From: Thermomonas brevis
Lineage (GTDB): Bacteria > Pseudomonadota > Gammaproteobacteria > Xanthomonadales > Xanthomonadaceae
Length of the DNA stretch: 64,000 nucleotides
Assembly (NCBI RefSeq): GCF_014395425.1
Contig: NZ_CP060711.1
Location: 1,426,001 to 1,490,000, forward strand
Direction: 5' to 3'
The notes below the pieces were generated by a model that was not told where the DNA came from, searched no databases, and saw nothing but the letters and a program-made list of their open reading frames with translations. Made by a program: the position numbers and the translations under genes. Positions 1 to 8,260 of the stretch are shown one piece after another (position 1 is the first letter of the stretch; every line of letters begins with the position of its first letter).

Positions 1-2
1 CG

Positions 3-77
3 ATCACGTGGGCCAACGAGTTCCATCGCAGCGACATCGGCTGGCGCGCGATCGCGCGGGAACACCCCGCCCCGTAG
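3..77 (+). CDS. C-terminal end of an unidentified protein (partial)
   Basis: An open frame enters from the left edge and stops at TAG 75-77, leaving 24 residues that end in GWRAIAREHPAP. It is read as a gene end because the frame is open from the edge and the residues look protein-like (FHRSDIGWRAI). The family cannot be recognised from so short a tail. Part of the tail-coding DNA (tcggctggcgcgcgatc) recurs 53 bases downstream in another frame. It could be a chance open frame. Confidence 0.4.
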   Translation: MTWANEFHRSDIGWRAIAREHPAP

Positions 78-106
78 TGCCGAGCTTGCTCGGCTGGCGC
101 GCGATC
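37..106. repeat. 17-bp direct repeat at a gene end
   Basis: The 17-mer tcggctggcgcgcgatc occurs at 37-53 and again at 90-106. The first copy encodes IGWRAI of the partial gene. The second lies after its stop codon in a different frame and would encode LGWRAIIREQ before a TAA at 119-121. This looks like a small duplication of the gene's 3' end. Confidence 0.6.
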
Positions 107-122
107 ATCCGCGAGCAGTAAC

Positions 123-251
123 CGTCATTCCCGCGAAGGCGGGCCGCTTGTGACAGACGAATGTCTGTCCAATCCGGTTTTTGCTTTTTGCCATTCCGGA
201 ACCGCATCAAGCCACGTCAAATGCTAGATTCCCGCCTTCGCGGGAATAACG
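123..251. repeat. MITE/REP-like element with 21-bp terminal inverted repeats
   Basis: Bases 123-143 and the reverse complement of 231-251 are 21-bp repeats with one mismatch. The core of each arm is attcccgcgaaggcggg. The 129-bp unit has no plausible reading frame and lies between the partial gene and the 3' end of tesA. Elements with this 'attcccgcgaa' end are dispersed in many proteobacterial genomes as REP/MITE-type repeats, which is family knowledge. That this copy was mobile is inference. Confidence 0.65.
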
Positions 252-261
252 AGCAAATCAC

Positions 262-873
262 TCAGGGCAACGCATCCAGCGCCGCCAGCACCTCGTCCGC
301 CAGCAGCGGTTGCGCCTCCGCCACCGGGTGCAGGTTGTCGGCCTGGAACCAGTTGCGCTCCACGCCGAGCGGCGCAAGGAAATGCGGGATCAGGCCGGTG
401 TCCAGGCGCTGCGCGATCAGCGCATAGCTACGCTGGAAATCGCGGGCGTAGACGCCGAAGTTCGGCGGCAGCTGCAGGCCGATCAGCAGCACGCGCGCGC
501 CGGCCGCCTTGGCGCTGCCGATCATCCACCCCAGGTTCGCGCCCATCTGTTTCAGCGGCAGCCCGCGCAGGCCATCGTTGGCGCCAAGTTCGATCACCAC
601 GATATCCGGCCTCACGCGTTTGAGCTCGTCGGCGATGCGGCTGCGCCCGCCGGCGCTGGTTTCGCCGGAGATACTGGCGTTGTGGAAGCCGTACTTGTCC
701 GACTTCGCATCGGCCAGCGCTACCCAGCCCTGCTCCGGGCGCAAGCCGTAGGCGGCGGACAGCGAGTCGCCCATGACCAGTACTTTCCGCTCACGCGCAA
801 TTGCGTCGGGAGCCGCTAGCATCGCCAGCATGGAACACACGCCCAGCACCCACGCCCGCCATCTTGCCGCCAT
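262..873 (-). CDS. tesA: Arylesterase / acyl-CoA thioesterase I-like SGNH hydrolase (TesA family)
   Basis: A 203-residue exported hydrolase expected to cleave acyl thioesters, aryl esters or lysophospholipids in the periplasm. The N-terminus is a signal peptide (basic MAARWR, then a hydrophobic stretch ending near PDAIA). The SGNH blocks are visible: GDSLSAAYG with the nucleophile Ser, ELGANDGLRG with the Gly-x-Asn-Asp block, and DNLHP with the catalytic Asp and His. The length fits E. coli TesA. The gene is divergent from ybbA-ybbP, the same arrangement as in E. coli, which supports the name. The chosen ATG (871-873) overlaps the proposed ybbA start by 44 bases. A later start would cut into the signal peptide. 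Confidence 0.88.
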   Translation of the reverse strand: MAARWRAWVLGVCSMLAMLAAPDAIARERKVLVMGDSLSAAYGLRPEQGWVALADAKSDKYGFHNASISGETSAGGRSRIADELKRVRPDIVVIELGANDGLRGLPLKQMGANLGWMIGSAKAAGARVLLIGLQLPPNFGVYARDFQRSYALIAQRLDTGLIPHFLAPLGVERNWFQADNLHPVAEAQPLLADEVLAALDALP

Positions 874-1585
874 CGATGCACCGTCCGATCCGAAACCGAA
901 CGCAGACGCTAGCACGCCGCAACGCGGCAGCCTGCGAACGCGCGGCGTCGGCAAGACCGTGCCGCTGCCCGACGCGCCGCTGACCATCCTCGACGGCATC
1001 GACCTGGACATCGCGCCGGGCGAGCGCGTGGCCATCGTCGGCGCATCGGGCTCGGGCAAGACCACGCTGCTGTCGCTGCTGGCCGGGCTGGATCTGCCCA
1101 GCCGCGGCGAGGTGTGGCTGGACGGCACACCGATACACGCGGCCAGCGAGGACGCGCGCGCCGCCGTGCGCGCCGAGGCGGTGGGCTTCGTTTTCCAGAA
1201 CTTCCAACTGATGCCGGCGATGAGCGCGCTCGACAACGTGGCGCTGCCGCTGGAGCTGCGCGGCAAATCCGGCAGCGACGCCGCGCGCGACCTGCTGCAG
1301 CGCGTGGGCCTGGGCGAACGCCTGCACCATCTGCCGCGCCAGCTCTCCGGCGGCGAGCAGCAGCGCGTCGCCATCGCCCGCGCCTTCGTCGCGCGGCCGT
1401 GCATCCTGTTCGCCGACGAACCCACCGGCAACCTCGACCGCCGCACCGGGCTTGCCATCGAAGACCTGCTGTTCGACATGGACGCCGCGCGCGCCGCGAC
1501 CGTGGTGATCGTGACGCACGACGAGCGCCTGGCCGCGCGCTGCGACCGCCAGCTGCGGCTGGACGCCGGACGCCTGCTGCCGTGA
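830..1585 (+). CDS. ybbA: ABC transporter ATP-binding protein (YbbA/LolD type)
   Basis: A 251-residue ABC ATPase that should energise the permease encoded next to it. Visible motifs are Walker A GASGSGKTT (about residues 71-79), the signature LSGGEQQRV (172-180), Walker B with CILFADEPTGNLD (191-203) and the H-loop His near 230. The sequence and the tesA-ybbA-ybbP order match E. coli YbbA. The stop overlaps the GTG start of the permease, so translation is coupled. The start ATG at 830 is the best available, but about 35 N-terminal residues are weakly conserved and could be trimmed. The substrate is not known; relatives extract lipids or lipoproteins from the inner membrane. Confidence 0.85.
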   Translation: MEHTPSTHARHLAAIDAPSDPKPNADASTPQRGSLRTRGVGKTVPLPDAPLTILDGIDLDIAPGERVAIVGASGSGKTTLLSLLAGLDLPSRGEVWLDGTPIHAASEDARAAVRAEAVGFVFQNFQLMPAMSALDNVALPLELRGKSGSDAARDLLQRVGLGERLHHLPRQLSGGEQQRVAIARAFVARPCILFADEPTGNLDRRTGLAIEDLLFDMDAARAATVVIVTHDERLAARCDRQLRLDAGRLLP

Positions 1586-4071
1586 CCGCGACCGGGCTGT
1601 GGAAGCTGGCCGCGCGACAGGCGTGGCAGGGCTGGCGCAACGGCGAGTTCGGCGTGCTGCTGGCCGCGCTGTTCGTGGCGGTGGTGGCCTTGGCCGGCGT
1701 GGGAAGCATCGCGCAACGCACCACCGACGCGCTGGCCGAACAGAGCCGGCGTCTGGTCGGCGGCGATGCGGCCTTCAGCCGCGACAGCGGCGACGTGGAA
1801 GCCGCTGCGGACGATGCGCGCAAACTCGCGCTGCGCTTCTATCGCAGCGTCGAGCTGTCCAGCATGGTCGGCACCGCGCATGGCGCGCCGCAGCTCGGCA
1901 CGCTGAAGGCGCTGTCGGACGATGCGCCGCTGCTCGGGCCGTACACGGTGCGCACCGCGCGCGGCACGGAAAAACGCGCGCGCCCCGATGCAGGCACGCT
2001 GTGGTTGAGCGCCAGCGGCGCGCAGCGATTGCAGGCGAAGCTCGGCGAAACGATCATGGTCGGCGGCCGCCCGCTGACGCTGGCCGGCGTCGTGGTCGAG
2101 GAACCGGATCGCCCGCTCAACGGCGTGGAACTCGGCCCGCGCGTGATCCTGCCGCTGGCCGAAGTCGAAGCCGGCGGCCTGCTTGGCCCCGGCGCGCGCG
2201 CATCAAAGCGGATCGCGGTGGCCGGCGCGCCGGCCGCGATCAAGACCTGGGTGCAGCAGCGAGAAGCCGATCCTTCACCGGGCGCGCGGGTCGAGACCGG
2301 CGATGACATCAGCCCGCAGTTGCGCAACGCGCTGGATCGGGCGCGGCGCTTCCTGTCGGTGTCGCTGGTGCTGACCGCCGCACTGGCCGCCGTCGCCATC
2401 GGCATGGCCGCGCGCCAGCATGCAGAGCGGCATCGCGGCATCGCCGCCACCTTCCGCGCGCTCGGGGCGCAGCAGCGCGACATCGCCGGCCTGTACGTCG
2501 GCACGCTGGCGATCCTTGGCGGTATCGCCATCCTCGCCGCGCTGCTGGCGGCGCTGGTACTGCAGCAGATCGCCGGCCTCTGGATCGCGCGCGAACTCGG
2601 TACATCGCTGCCGGCGGCGACGCCGTGGCCGCTGCTGCAGGGCGCATTGGTCGGTGCCTGGATCCTGCTCACCTTCGCACTGCCGCCGCTGCTGGCACTG
2701 CGCCGGGTCAGCGCGCTCGCCGTACTGCGGCAGGACCTGCGCACGCCGTCGCCGCCGGCCCTGCTGCTGTTCGCGCTGGCATTGGCCGGCATGCTGGCGA
2801 TGTTCTGGCAGGCGGCCGGCAGCGCCACCGCTGCGACGGTGCTGCTGGGCGGCCTGCTGGCCACGGTCTTGGTGCTGGGCATCGCCGGCTGGCTGCTGGC
2901 GGCGCTGGTCGCGCGGCTGGGACGCGGCGGCAGCGGCATCGTCCGCTATGCGCTGTTGAACCTGTCGCGCCGCCGCCGGCTGACCATCGCGCAGGTGGTC
3001 GCGCTGGGCACCAGCCTGATGGCGCTGCTGCTGTTGCTGCTGGTGCGCACCGACGTGTGGGAACAGTGGCAGGCCACGGTGCGCGGCGATGCGCCCAACC
3101 GCTTCGTCATCAACGTGCAGCAGGAGCAACGGCCGACGTTCGATGCAGTGCTGCAACGGCTCGGCTTCCAGACCGCCGAACTGTCGCCGATGATCCGCGC
3201 GCGCTATGTCGGCATCAGTGCGACCCAGCGCGGACGCCCGGAACCGAGCGGTCGCGGCGGGCGGCTGATGGATCGCGAGTTCAACCTGTCCACCGCCGAT
3301 GCGTTGCCGAACGGCAATACGCTGAAGGCGGGCAGGTTCTGGAACCCGGCGACCGCACATCAGGAGTTCTCGGTGGAGCGCAAGTTCGCCGACCAACTGC
3401 ATTGGCAACTCGGCGACATGCTCGCCTTCGACGTCGCCGGCCAACGCATCGAAGGAACCATCACCAGCCTGCGCGACGTGCGCTGGGAAAGCTTCACGCC
3501 CAACTTCTTCGTGCTGGCCTCGCCCGATCTCGCCCGCAATTTGCCCGGCACGTACATCACCGCCGTGCGCGTCCCGCGCGGCGACGCCACGCTGGCCACC
3601 GCGCTGTCGCGCGAGATTCCGAACGCCAACGTCATCGATATCGATGCCGTCACCGGCGAGATCCAGCGCATCGGCGACCAGGCCGCGATGGTGATCCAGG
3701 TGGTGTTCTGGTTCGCCTTCCTGTCCGGCTGCCTGGTGTTCGTGGCCGCCGTGACCGCCACCCGCGCCGAACGCGCCACCGAACTCGGCGTGCTGCGCAC
3801 GCTGGGAGCCAGTACCGCGCAGCTGCGACGCTCGCAGTTGGTGGAGTTCGGGGCGATCGGGGCAATTGCCGGCAGCGTGGCCGCAGTGGCCGCCGCCGGC
3901 ATCGGCACCGCCTTCGCCCAGCGCGTGCTGGATCTGCCGCCGACGTGGAGCGTTTCCACGCTCGCCACCGGTGCCATCGTCGGCACCTTGGCGGCGATGC
4001 TGGCCGGCTGGCTGAGCATGCGCCGCCACCTGCGCGCCACCGTGCGCAGCACGCTGTCGGCGGCGCACTGA
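1582..4071 (+). CDS. ybbP: FtsX-like ABC transporter permease (YbbP family)
   Basis: An 829-residue inner-membrane permease paired with YbbA. It has an N-terminal membrane segment (about residues 25-45), a large periplasmic region, clusters of hydrophobic helices in the middle (near LVLTAALAAVAIGMAA) and a C-terminal FtsX block of three helices (ending AMLAGWLSMRRHLRA). GTG 1582 is chosen because it overlaps the ybbA TGA (GTGA). The open frame continues much further upstream, but only as an out-of-frame shadow of ybbA. Length and context fit the YbbP family, which is linked to membrane lipid or lipoprotein handling; the exact cargo is unproven. Confidence 0.85.
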   Translation: MTATGLWKLAARQAWQGWRNGEFGVLLAALFVAVVALAGVGSIAQRTTDALAEQSRRLVGGDAAFSRDSGDVEAAADDARKLALRFYRSVELSSMVGTAHGAPQLGTLKALSDDAPLLGPYTVRTARGTEKRARPDAGTLWLSASGAQRLQAKLGETIMVGGRPLTLAGVVVEEPDRPLNGVELGPRVILPLAEVEAGGLLGPGARASKRIAVAGAPAAIKTWVQQREADPSPGARVETGDDISPQLRNALDRARRFLSVSLVLTAALAAVAIGMAARQHAERHRGIAATFRALGAQQRDIAGLYVGTLAILGGIAILAALLAALVLQQIAGLWIARELGTSLPAATPWPLLQGALVGAWILLTFALPPLLALRRVSALAVLRQDLRTPSPPALLLFALALAGMLAMFWQAAGSATAATVLLGGLLATVLVLGIAGWLLAALVARLGRGGSGIVRYALLNLSRRRRLTIAQVVALGTSLMALLLLLLVRTDVWEQWQATVRGDAPNRFVINVQQEQRPTFDAVLQRLGFQTAELSPMIRARYVGISATQRGRPEPSGRGGRLMDREFNLSTADALPNGNTLKAGRFWNPATAHQEFSVERKFADQLHWQLGDMLAFDVAGQRIEGTITSLRDVRWESFTPNFFVLASPDLARNLPGTYITAVRVPRGDATLATALSREIPNANVIDIDAVTGEIQRIGDQAAMVIQVVFWFAFLSGCLVFVAAVTATRAERATELGVLRTLGASTAQLRRSQLVEFGAIGAIAGSVAAVAAAGIGTAFAQRVLDLPPTWSVSTLATGAIVGTLAAMLAGWLSMRRHLRATVRSTLSAAH

Positions 4072-4140
4072 GATCGGCAGCGGGGCTATGGGCGTTTCAG
4101 CAACGACCGGTGCGACCGTGAGACATGCCGCAGATTCAGA

Positions 4141-5331
4141 TCACGGCTTAGCTACTGCCGGCGTTTCCCGGCGCAGCACAATCATCCCATCCAGCAGCTT
4201 CGACCAGTCAACGGTCATGGGCTTGACGTAATTCAAGGCACGCGCCGAAATCACGCCCATGGCCTTGAGCTGCGGGAAATCCAGGAATCGCAACGCCTGT
4301 CCGCTCACATCCTCGTAGGCGCGCGTCTCCAACGAACCTTCCGAAGAGATGCCAAGCGCATGCGGCGTACCACCGCCGCCGACATTTCCGTAACTGCCGT
4401 CGAGCGCGCTGAAACCAACTGCCGCGACTTTGTCGCCGAACGCCTCGTGCATGTAACTGCCCAGCGGCCGAAATCCTTCCCGCACGCCGTCCGCCGTTTT
4501 TGCCGCATGCACGCTCGCACACCAGACAATCACCCGAACACCCTTCGGCCAATGGGAGCGTATCCACAGGAGGTTTTCGTACATGGCCCTGTCGCGCAGG
4601 CCATGCTCGTCGCCATCGGAAAATTCCAGATAGCGCGCGTACGAATCGGCCATCGCACGCAAATCCACGGACGCCTTCGCCGCATCCAGGTTGTCCCGGA
4701 TATCGCGCAGGCAGCGGTGCAATTCCTCCAAGGCATCGGCATCGTACGGATGGGTGTCGTCATAGCCCCATCCGTTCTGACGCGCAATGCGGGTTTCGCA
4801 GTCCACTCGACGCGCGCCCGCAAGAACTGACGAAAGGACACCCGGCAACCGTTGCAGCGAGTAATTCTGCGCAACGCCGCCAGCCTGGGCATCCATTCCG
4901 GCCACATGGATGCGCCCGACGCTGGCTTCCTCATGCAGCCAGCCGGCGAAACTCCTGAATTCCGGATAGCGAGACCACACCGCGCCGATTGCGTCGGCAA
5001 GTTGCTCCCTGGTCGCGGAACCGGCTGCGACCGCATGTTCGAAATCCAGCAGGTCGTAAAACTGACTTTCGAAAACCACGCCTCGAAATCCGCATTTCCG
5101 CGTCAGCAGTTCAATGAGTTCCACCTTCACGGCAATCGTCGTCGCTCCCGCGTGGTGAGCGTCTTCCCCGAGAAGCACAACGTCTTTCGAGCAAAGCGCA
5201 TCGACCACCCGGTCAATTTCGGGTGACGATGGATCGGCCGTTCCGGAAATTTCCGACACCGCTAAAACCTGGGCAGAAGCCAGGCAAATCAGGAATGCAA
5301 GCACCCAACGACCAAGCCCGATGTTTTTCAC
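4141..5331 (-). CDS. Exported erythromycin-esterase-family protein
   Basis: A 396-residue protein with a signal peptide (MKNIGLGRWVLAFLICLASA, cleavage near VLA). The body resembles the erythromycin esterase (EreA/EreB-like) fold: LLGEDAHHAG at the position of the family's GE-T-HG motif, FESQFYD at the ESD-like motif, and a later VHAAK segment at the conserved His region. These supply candidate catalytic His and Glu residues. Family members hydrolyse macrolide lactones or act on unknown esters; no resistance role can be assumed here. GTG 5329-5331 is preferred because AGGGAG lies about 6-7 bases upstream. It follows the DODA-like gene by about 40 bases on the same strand, so the two may share a transcript. 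Confidence 0.72.
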   Translation of the reverse strand: MKNIGLGRWVLAFLICLASAQVLAVSEISGTADPSSPEIDRVVDALCSKDVVLLGEDAHHAGATTIAVKVELIELLTRKCGFRGVVFESQFYDLLDFEHAVAAGSATREQLADAIGAVWSRYPEFRSFAGWLHEEASVGRIHVAGMDAQAGGVAQNYSLQRLPGVLSSVLAGARRVDCETRIARQNGWGYDDTHPYDADALEELHRCLRDIRDNLDAAKASVDLRAMADSYARYLEFSDGDEHGLRDRAMYENLLWIRSHWPKGVRVIVWCASVHAAKTADGVREGFRPLGSYMHEAFGDKVAAVGFSALDGSYGNVGGGGTPHALGISSEGSLETRAYEDVSGQALRFLDFPQLKAMGVISARALNYVKPMTVDWSKLLDGMIVLRRETPAVAKP

Positions 5332-5369
5332 TGACGCTCCCTGACCGCGTCACGGCGACGCAGCTTGAC

Positions 5370-6233
5370 TCAGATGTTCGCATCCTCCGGCGGCAGCGTC
5401 GTGTCCAGCGAGGCCGCGCCACCCGTTTCGTCAGTCGCCTCCGGGCAATGCGCGTCCAGCGTGAACGCCGTCATCGACAGAGAGCCGTAGGCATAGCCAT
5501 CCACCAGCATCTCGGCCGGCTTGCCCGCAGCCGACGCCAGCCCAGCGATGTAGAGCAGCGGCAGGAAATGCTCGTCGGTCGGCACCGCCATCCGATAGTC
5601 GCGATGCGAGGCCAGTGATGCGATGTCGTACGGACGCTCCAGCATCAGCCGCTTCGCCTCGGTATCGAACCGCTCGGCCCAATCGAACGCACCGTCCGGC
5701 CGCTGCCAGTCGATCGCACGCAAGTTGTGCACCACGTTGCCGCTGCCGACCACGAGCACGCCGCGCTCGCGCAGCGCCGCCAGCTTCGTGCCCAGCGCCA
5801 GATGCCAGTCCAGCGGACGGCGCGCGTCGATGGACAGCTGCACCACCGGAATGTCGGCATCGGGAAAGGCATGCACCAGCACCGACCAGGTGCCGTGGTC
5901 CAGCCCCCAGGCATCGCGGTCGGCGCCCACCACGAAATCCGGCGATACGGTGTCCGCCACTTCCTCGGCCAATTCCGGCAGTCCCGGCGCCGGATACCGC
6001 ACGTCGAACAGCGCCTGCGGGAAACCGTAGAAATCGTGGATCGTGCGCGGGTTCGGCATCGCCGTGACCGCAAGACCGTTGACATACCAGTGCGCCGACA
6101 CCGCCAGGATCGCGCGCGGCTTCGGCACCGAGGCGCCGAACGCCCGCCACGCCTCGGTATAGCGATTGCGCTCCAGCGCGTTCATGGGGCTGCCGTGGCC
6201 GAGGAAGACGGCGGGCATTGGGGAAGCGGACAT
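5370..6233 (-). CDS. ygiD: 4,5-DOPA extradiol dioxygenase-like protein (YgiD/DODA, LigB family)
   Basis: A 287-residue enzyme of the LigB superfamily, which opens catechol rings with a non-haem metal. Conserved segments match E. coli YgiD closely: [15 protein letters not shown] near the N-terminus, [42 protein letters not shown] and [10 protein letters not shown]. The His residues in GHGSP, SAHW and LDHGTW are the expected metal or catalytic ligands. ATG 6231-6233 gives an N-terminus like that of YgiD. An in-frame ATG 12 bases upstream (6243-6245) is possible, and neither has a clear ribosome site. The natural substrate is uncertain. Confidence 0.85.
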   Translation of the reverse strand: MSASPMPAVFLGHGSPMNALERNRYTEAWRAFGASVPKPRAILAVSAHWYVNGLAVTAMPNPRTIHDFYGFPQALFDVRYPAPGLPELAEEVADTVSPDFVVGADRDAWGLDHGTWSVLVHAFPDADIPVVQLSIDARRPLDWHLALGTKLAALRERGVLVVGSGNVVHNLRAIDWQRPDGAFDWAERFDTEAKRLMLERPYDIASLASHRDYRMAVPTDEHFLPLLYIAGLASAAGKPAEMLVDGYAYGSLSMTAFTLDAHCPEATDETGGAASLDTTLPPEDANI

Positions 6234-6269
6234 GGCGGCATCCATCGGTGGATGCCGGCACTCTATCAA

Positions 6270-6296
6270 CCGCCGCATGCAGCAAGCGTGCGGCGG
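6270..6296. repeat. Inverted repeat between divergent genes
   Basis: ccgccgcatgc (6270-6280) and gcgtgcggcgg (6286-6296) are complementary at 10 of 11 positions around a 5-base loop. The hairpin lies in the divergent ygiD/MFS intergenic region. It could be a regulatory site or a REP-like remnant; no T-tract follows. Confidence 0.4.
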
Positions 6297-6355
6297 ATGG
6301 AACGAACCGATGCGCGTACCTCCGCTATCCTTCGCCCATCCAGACGGGGATCCGC

Positions 6356-8260
6356 ATGTCCGGCCATAGCCAGTTCGACCTGCTCAAGCAGCGCCGCTTC
6401 CTGCCCTATTTCGTCGTGCAGTCGCTCGGCGCATTCAACGACAACGTCTATCGACAGGCGATCATCGGCCTGTTGGCCTACATGGCCGTCGGCAGCAGCC
6501 AGATGGGGCTGTACGCCAACCTCGCGCCCGCCATCTTCATCCTGCCCTACTTCCTGTTCTCCGCCACCGCCGGGCAGATCGCGGAGAAGCTGGAGAAGCA
6601 GAGGCTGATCGTCATCACCACCACGATGGAGATCGCGGTGATGTCGCTGGCGGCGCTGGGCTTCCTGCTGCAGAGCATGCCGATCCTGCTGGTGGCGCTG
6701 TTTGGCACCGGCATGCAGTCCACGCTGTTCGGGCCGGTGAAGTATTCGATCCTGCCTTCGGTGCTCAAACCCGAGGAACTCACTGGCGGCAACGGGCTGG
6801 TAGAGATGGGCACCTCGCTGTCGATCCTGATCGGCATGATCTTCGGTGGGCTGATTTTCCAGGTCGCCGGCGAGCACGGGCCACAGGTGGCGGCGGTGTC
6901 GGTGATCCTGATGGCGATTGCCGGCAACACCGTGGCGCGGCGCATCCCGAAGGTGGACGCGGGCGATCCATCGCTGAAGGTGGATTGGAACATCCTGCGC
7001 GAATCGTGGCGCATCTGGCAGCTCACCCGCCGGCAGCTGGCGGTGCGCAACGCGGTGCTGGGCGTGAGTTGGTTCTGGTTCGTCGGCACGGTGCTGACCG
7101 CGCAGCTGCCGGTGTATGCCGAAACCAATTTGGGCGGCACGCAGAACCTCTACATCTTCGCGCTGGCGCTGTTCTCGGTGGGCGTCGGCATCGGTTCGAT
7201 GTCGTGCGAAAAGCTGTCCGGGCGCACGGTGGAAATCGGCCTGGTGCCGATGGGTGCGTTCGGCGTCAGCGCCTTCCTGCTCGACCTGTATTTCGCGCGG
7301 CCCGGACAGGCGCTGGCGCATGGGCTGTCGGTGATGCAATTCGTCGAAGCGGCGGGCAGCTGGCGGATCATGTTCGACCTGGTCGGCATCGGCCTGTTCA
7401 CCGGCTTCTTCGTGGTGCCGCTGTTCGCGCTGATCCAGAGCCGCTCGCCGAAGCACGAGCTGGCGCGGGTGATCTCGGGCATGAACATCCAGAACGCGAT
7501 GTTCATCGTCGCCGCAGCCGTCATCGGCCTGGCCCTCCAGCGTTACCTGGGCTGGACGATTCCGCAGGTGTTCCTGGCGCTGGCCATCGCCAACACGCTG
7601 GTGGCGATCTGGATTTTCACCATCGTTCCCGAGTTCTTCATGCGCTTCCTGAGCTGGGCGATGGTGCGCACGCTGTACCGATTGAAGCTGCACGGCATCG
7701 AAAAGCACGTGCCGGACGAAGGCGCGGCGCTGCTGGTCTGCAACCACGTCAGCTACATGGACGCGCTGATTTTGTCGGCGTGCATCCCGCGTCCGGCGCG
7801 CTTCGTGATGTATTACAAGATTTTCAACATCCCAGTGATGCGCTGGATTTTCCGCACCGCCAAGGCCATCCCGATTGCCGGCGCGCGCGAGAATCCCGAG
7901 ATCATGCAACGCGCCTTCGACGCCGTGGACGCGGCGCTGGCCGAAGGCGAACTGGTCTGCATCTTCCCCGAGGGCGCGCTGACCAGGGACGGCAGCATCG
8001 CCCCGTTCAAATCCGGGGTGGAGAAGATCCTTGAACGCGCCGCCGCGCGCGGGCAAACCGTGCCGGTGGTGCCGCTGGCGCTGAAGAACATGTGGGGCAG
8101 CATGTGGAGCAAGCGCGATTCGCGGCTCGGCCGCATGCGCGTGCCGCGACGGCTGCGTGCGCACGTCGAAGTGGTGGCCGGCGAGCCGGTGGACGGCGGC
8201 ATCGCCACGGCGGCGCTGCTGGAAGACAAGGTGCGCACGCTGCGCGGAGCGGACGCGTGA
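6356..8260 (+). CDS. MFS lysophospholipid transporter-acyltransferase fusion (LplT-PlsC type)
   Basis: A 634-residue inner-membrane fusion. Residues about 15-420 are an MFS permease of the LplT type ([16 protein letters not shown] start, about 12 helices). Residues about 435-634 are a PlsC acyltransferase with the HX4D motif (NHVSYMD), the [10 protein letters not shown] motif and PVVPLAL near the end. In E. coli, LplT flips lysophospholipids inward and Aas re-acylates them. Here transporter and acyltransferase are joined, but no acyl-ACP synthetase domain follows before the stop. The likely role is phospholipid re-acylation and turnover, with the acyl donor made elsewhere. ATG 6356 is the first start giving the conserved N-terminus. 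The stop overlaps the next GTG start. Confidence 0.85.
   Translation: MSGHSQFDLLKQRRFLPYFVVQSLGAFNDNVYRQAIIGLLAYMAVGSSQMGLYANLAPAIFILPYFLFSATAGQIAEKLEKQRLIVITTTMEIAVMSLAALGFLLQSMPILLVALFGTGMQSTLFGPVKYSILPSVLKPEELTGGNGLVEMGTSLSILIGMIFGGLIFQVAGEHGPQVAAVSVILMAIAGNTVARRIPKVDAGDPSLKVDWNILRESWRIWQLTRRQLAVRNAVLGVSWFWFVGTVLTAQLPVYAETNLGGTQNLYIFALALFSVGVGIGSMSCEKLSGRTVEIGLVPMGAFGVSAFLLDLYFARPGQALAHGLSVMQFVEAAGSWRIMFDLVGIGLFTGFFVVPLFALIQSRSPKHELARVISGMNIQNAMFIVAAAVIGLALQRYLGWTIPQVFLALAIANTLVAIWIFTIVPEFFMRFLSWAMVRTLYRLKLHGIEKHVPDEGAALLVCNHVSYMDALILSACIPRPARFVMYYKIFNIPVMRWIFRTAKAIPIAGARENPEIMQRAFDAVDAALAEGELVCIFPEGALTRDGSIAPFKSGVEKILERAAARGQTVPVVPLALKNMWGSMWSKRDSRLGRMRVPRRLRAHVEVVAGEPVDGGIATAALLEDKVRTLRGADA

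Noticed and set aside
262..1881. Long minus-strand frame extending tesA to 539 residues
   Set aside because: The upstream part is antisense to ybbA/ybbP, Arg/Ser/Ala-rich and without family features; the real start is at the signal peptide (873).
2275..4068. 597-residue antisense frame opposite ybbP
   Set aside because: Gln/His/Arg-rich composition typical of the complement of high-G+C coding DNA, with no conserved motif. The same applies to other long antisense frames, e.g. 15860-18256 and 21877-23574.
1114..4071. 985-residue frame starting inside ybbA
   Set aside because: The first 156 codons are an out-of-frame shadow of ybbA; the permease starts at GTG 1582 overlapping the ybbA stop.
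4072..4140. Terminator between convergent ybbP and the esterase-like gene
   Set aside because: No stem longer than 5 bp or T-tract was found.
4141..5331. Macrolide resistance gene
   Set aside because: The protein only shares the erythromycin-esterase fold pattern, with a changed GE-T-HG motif, and has no resistance context.
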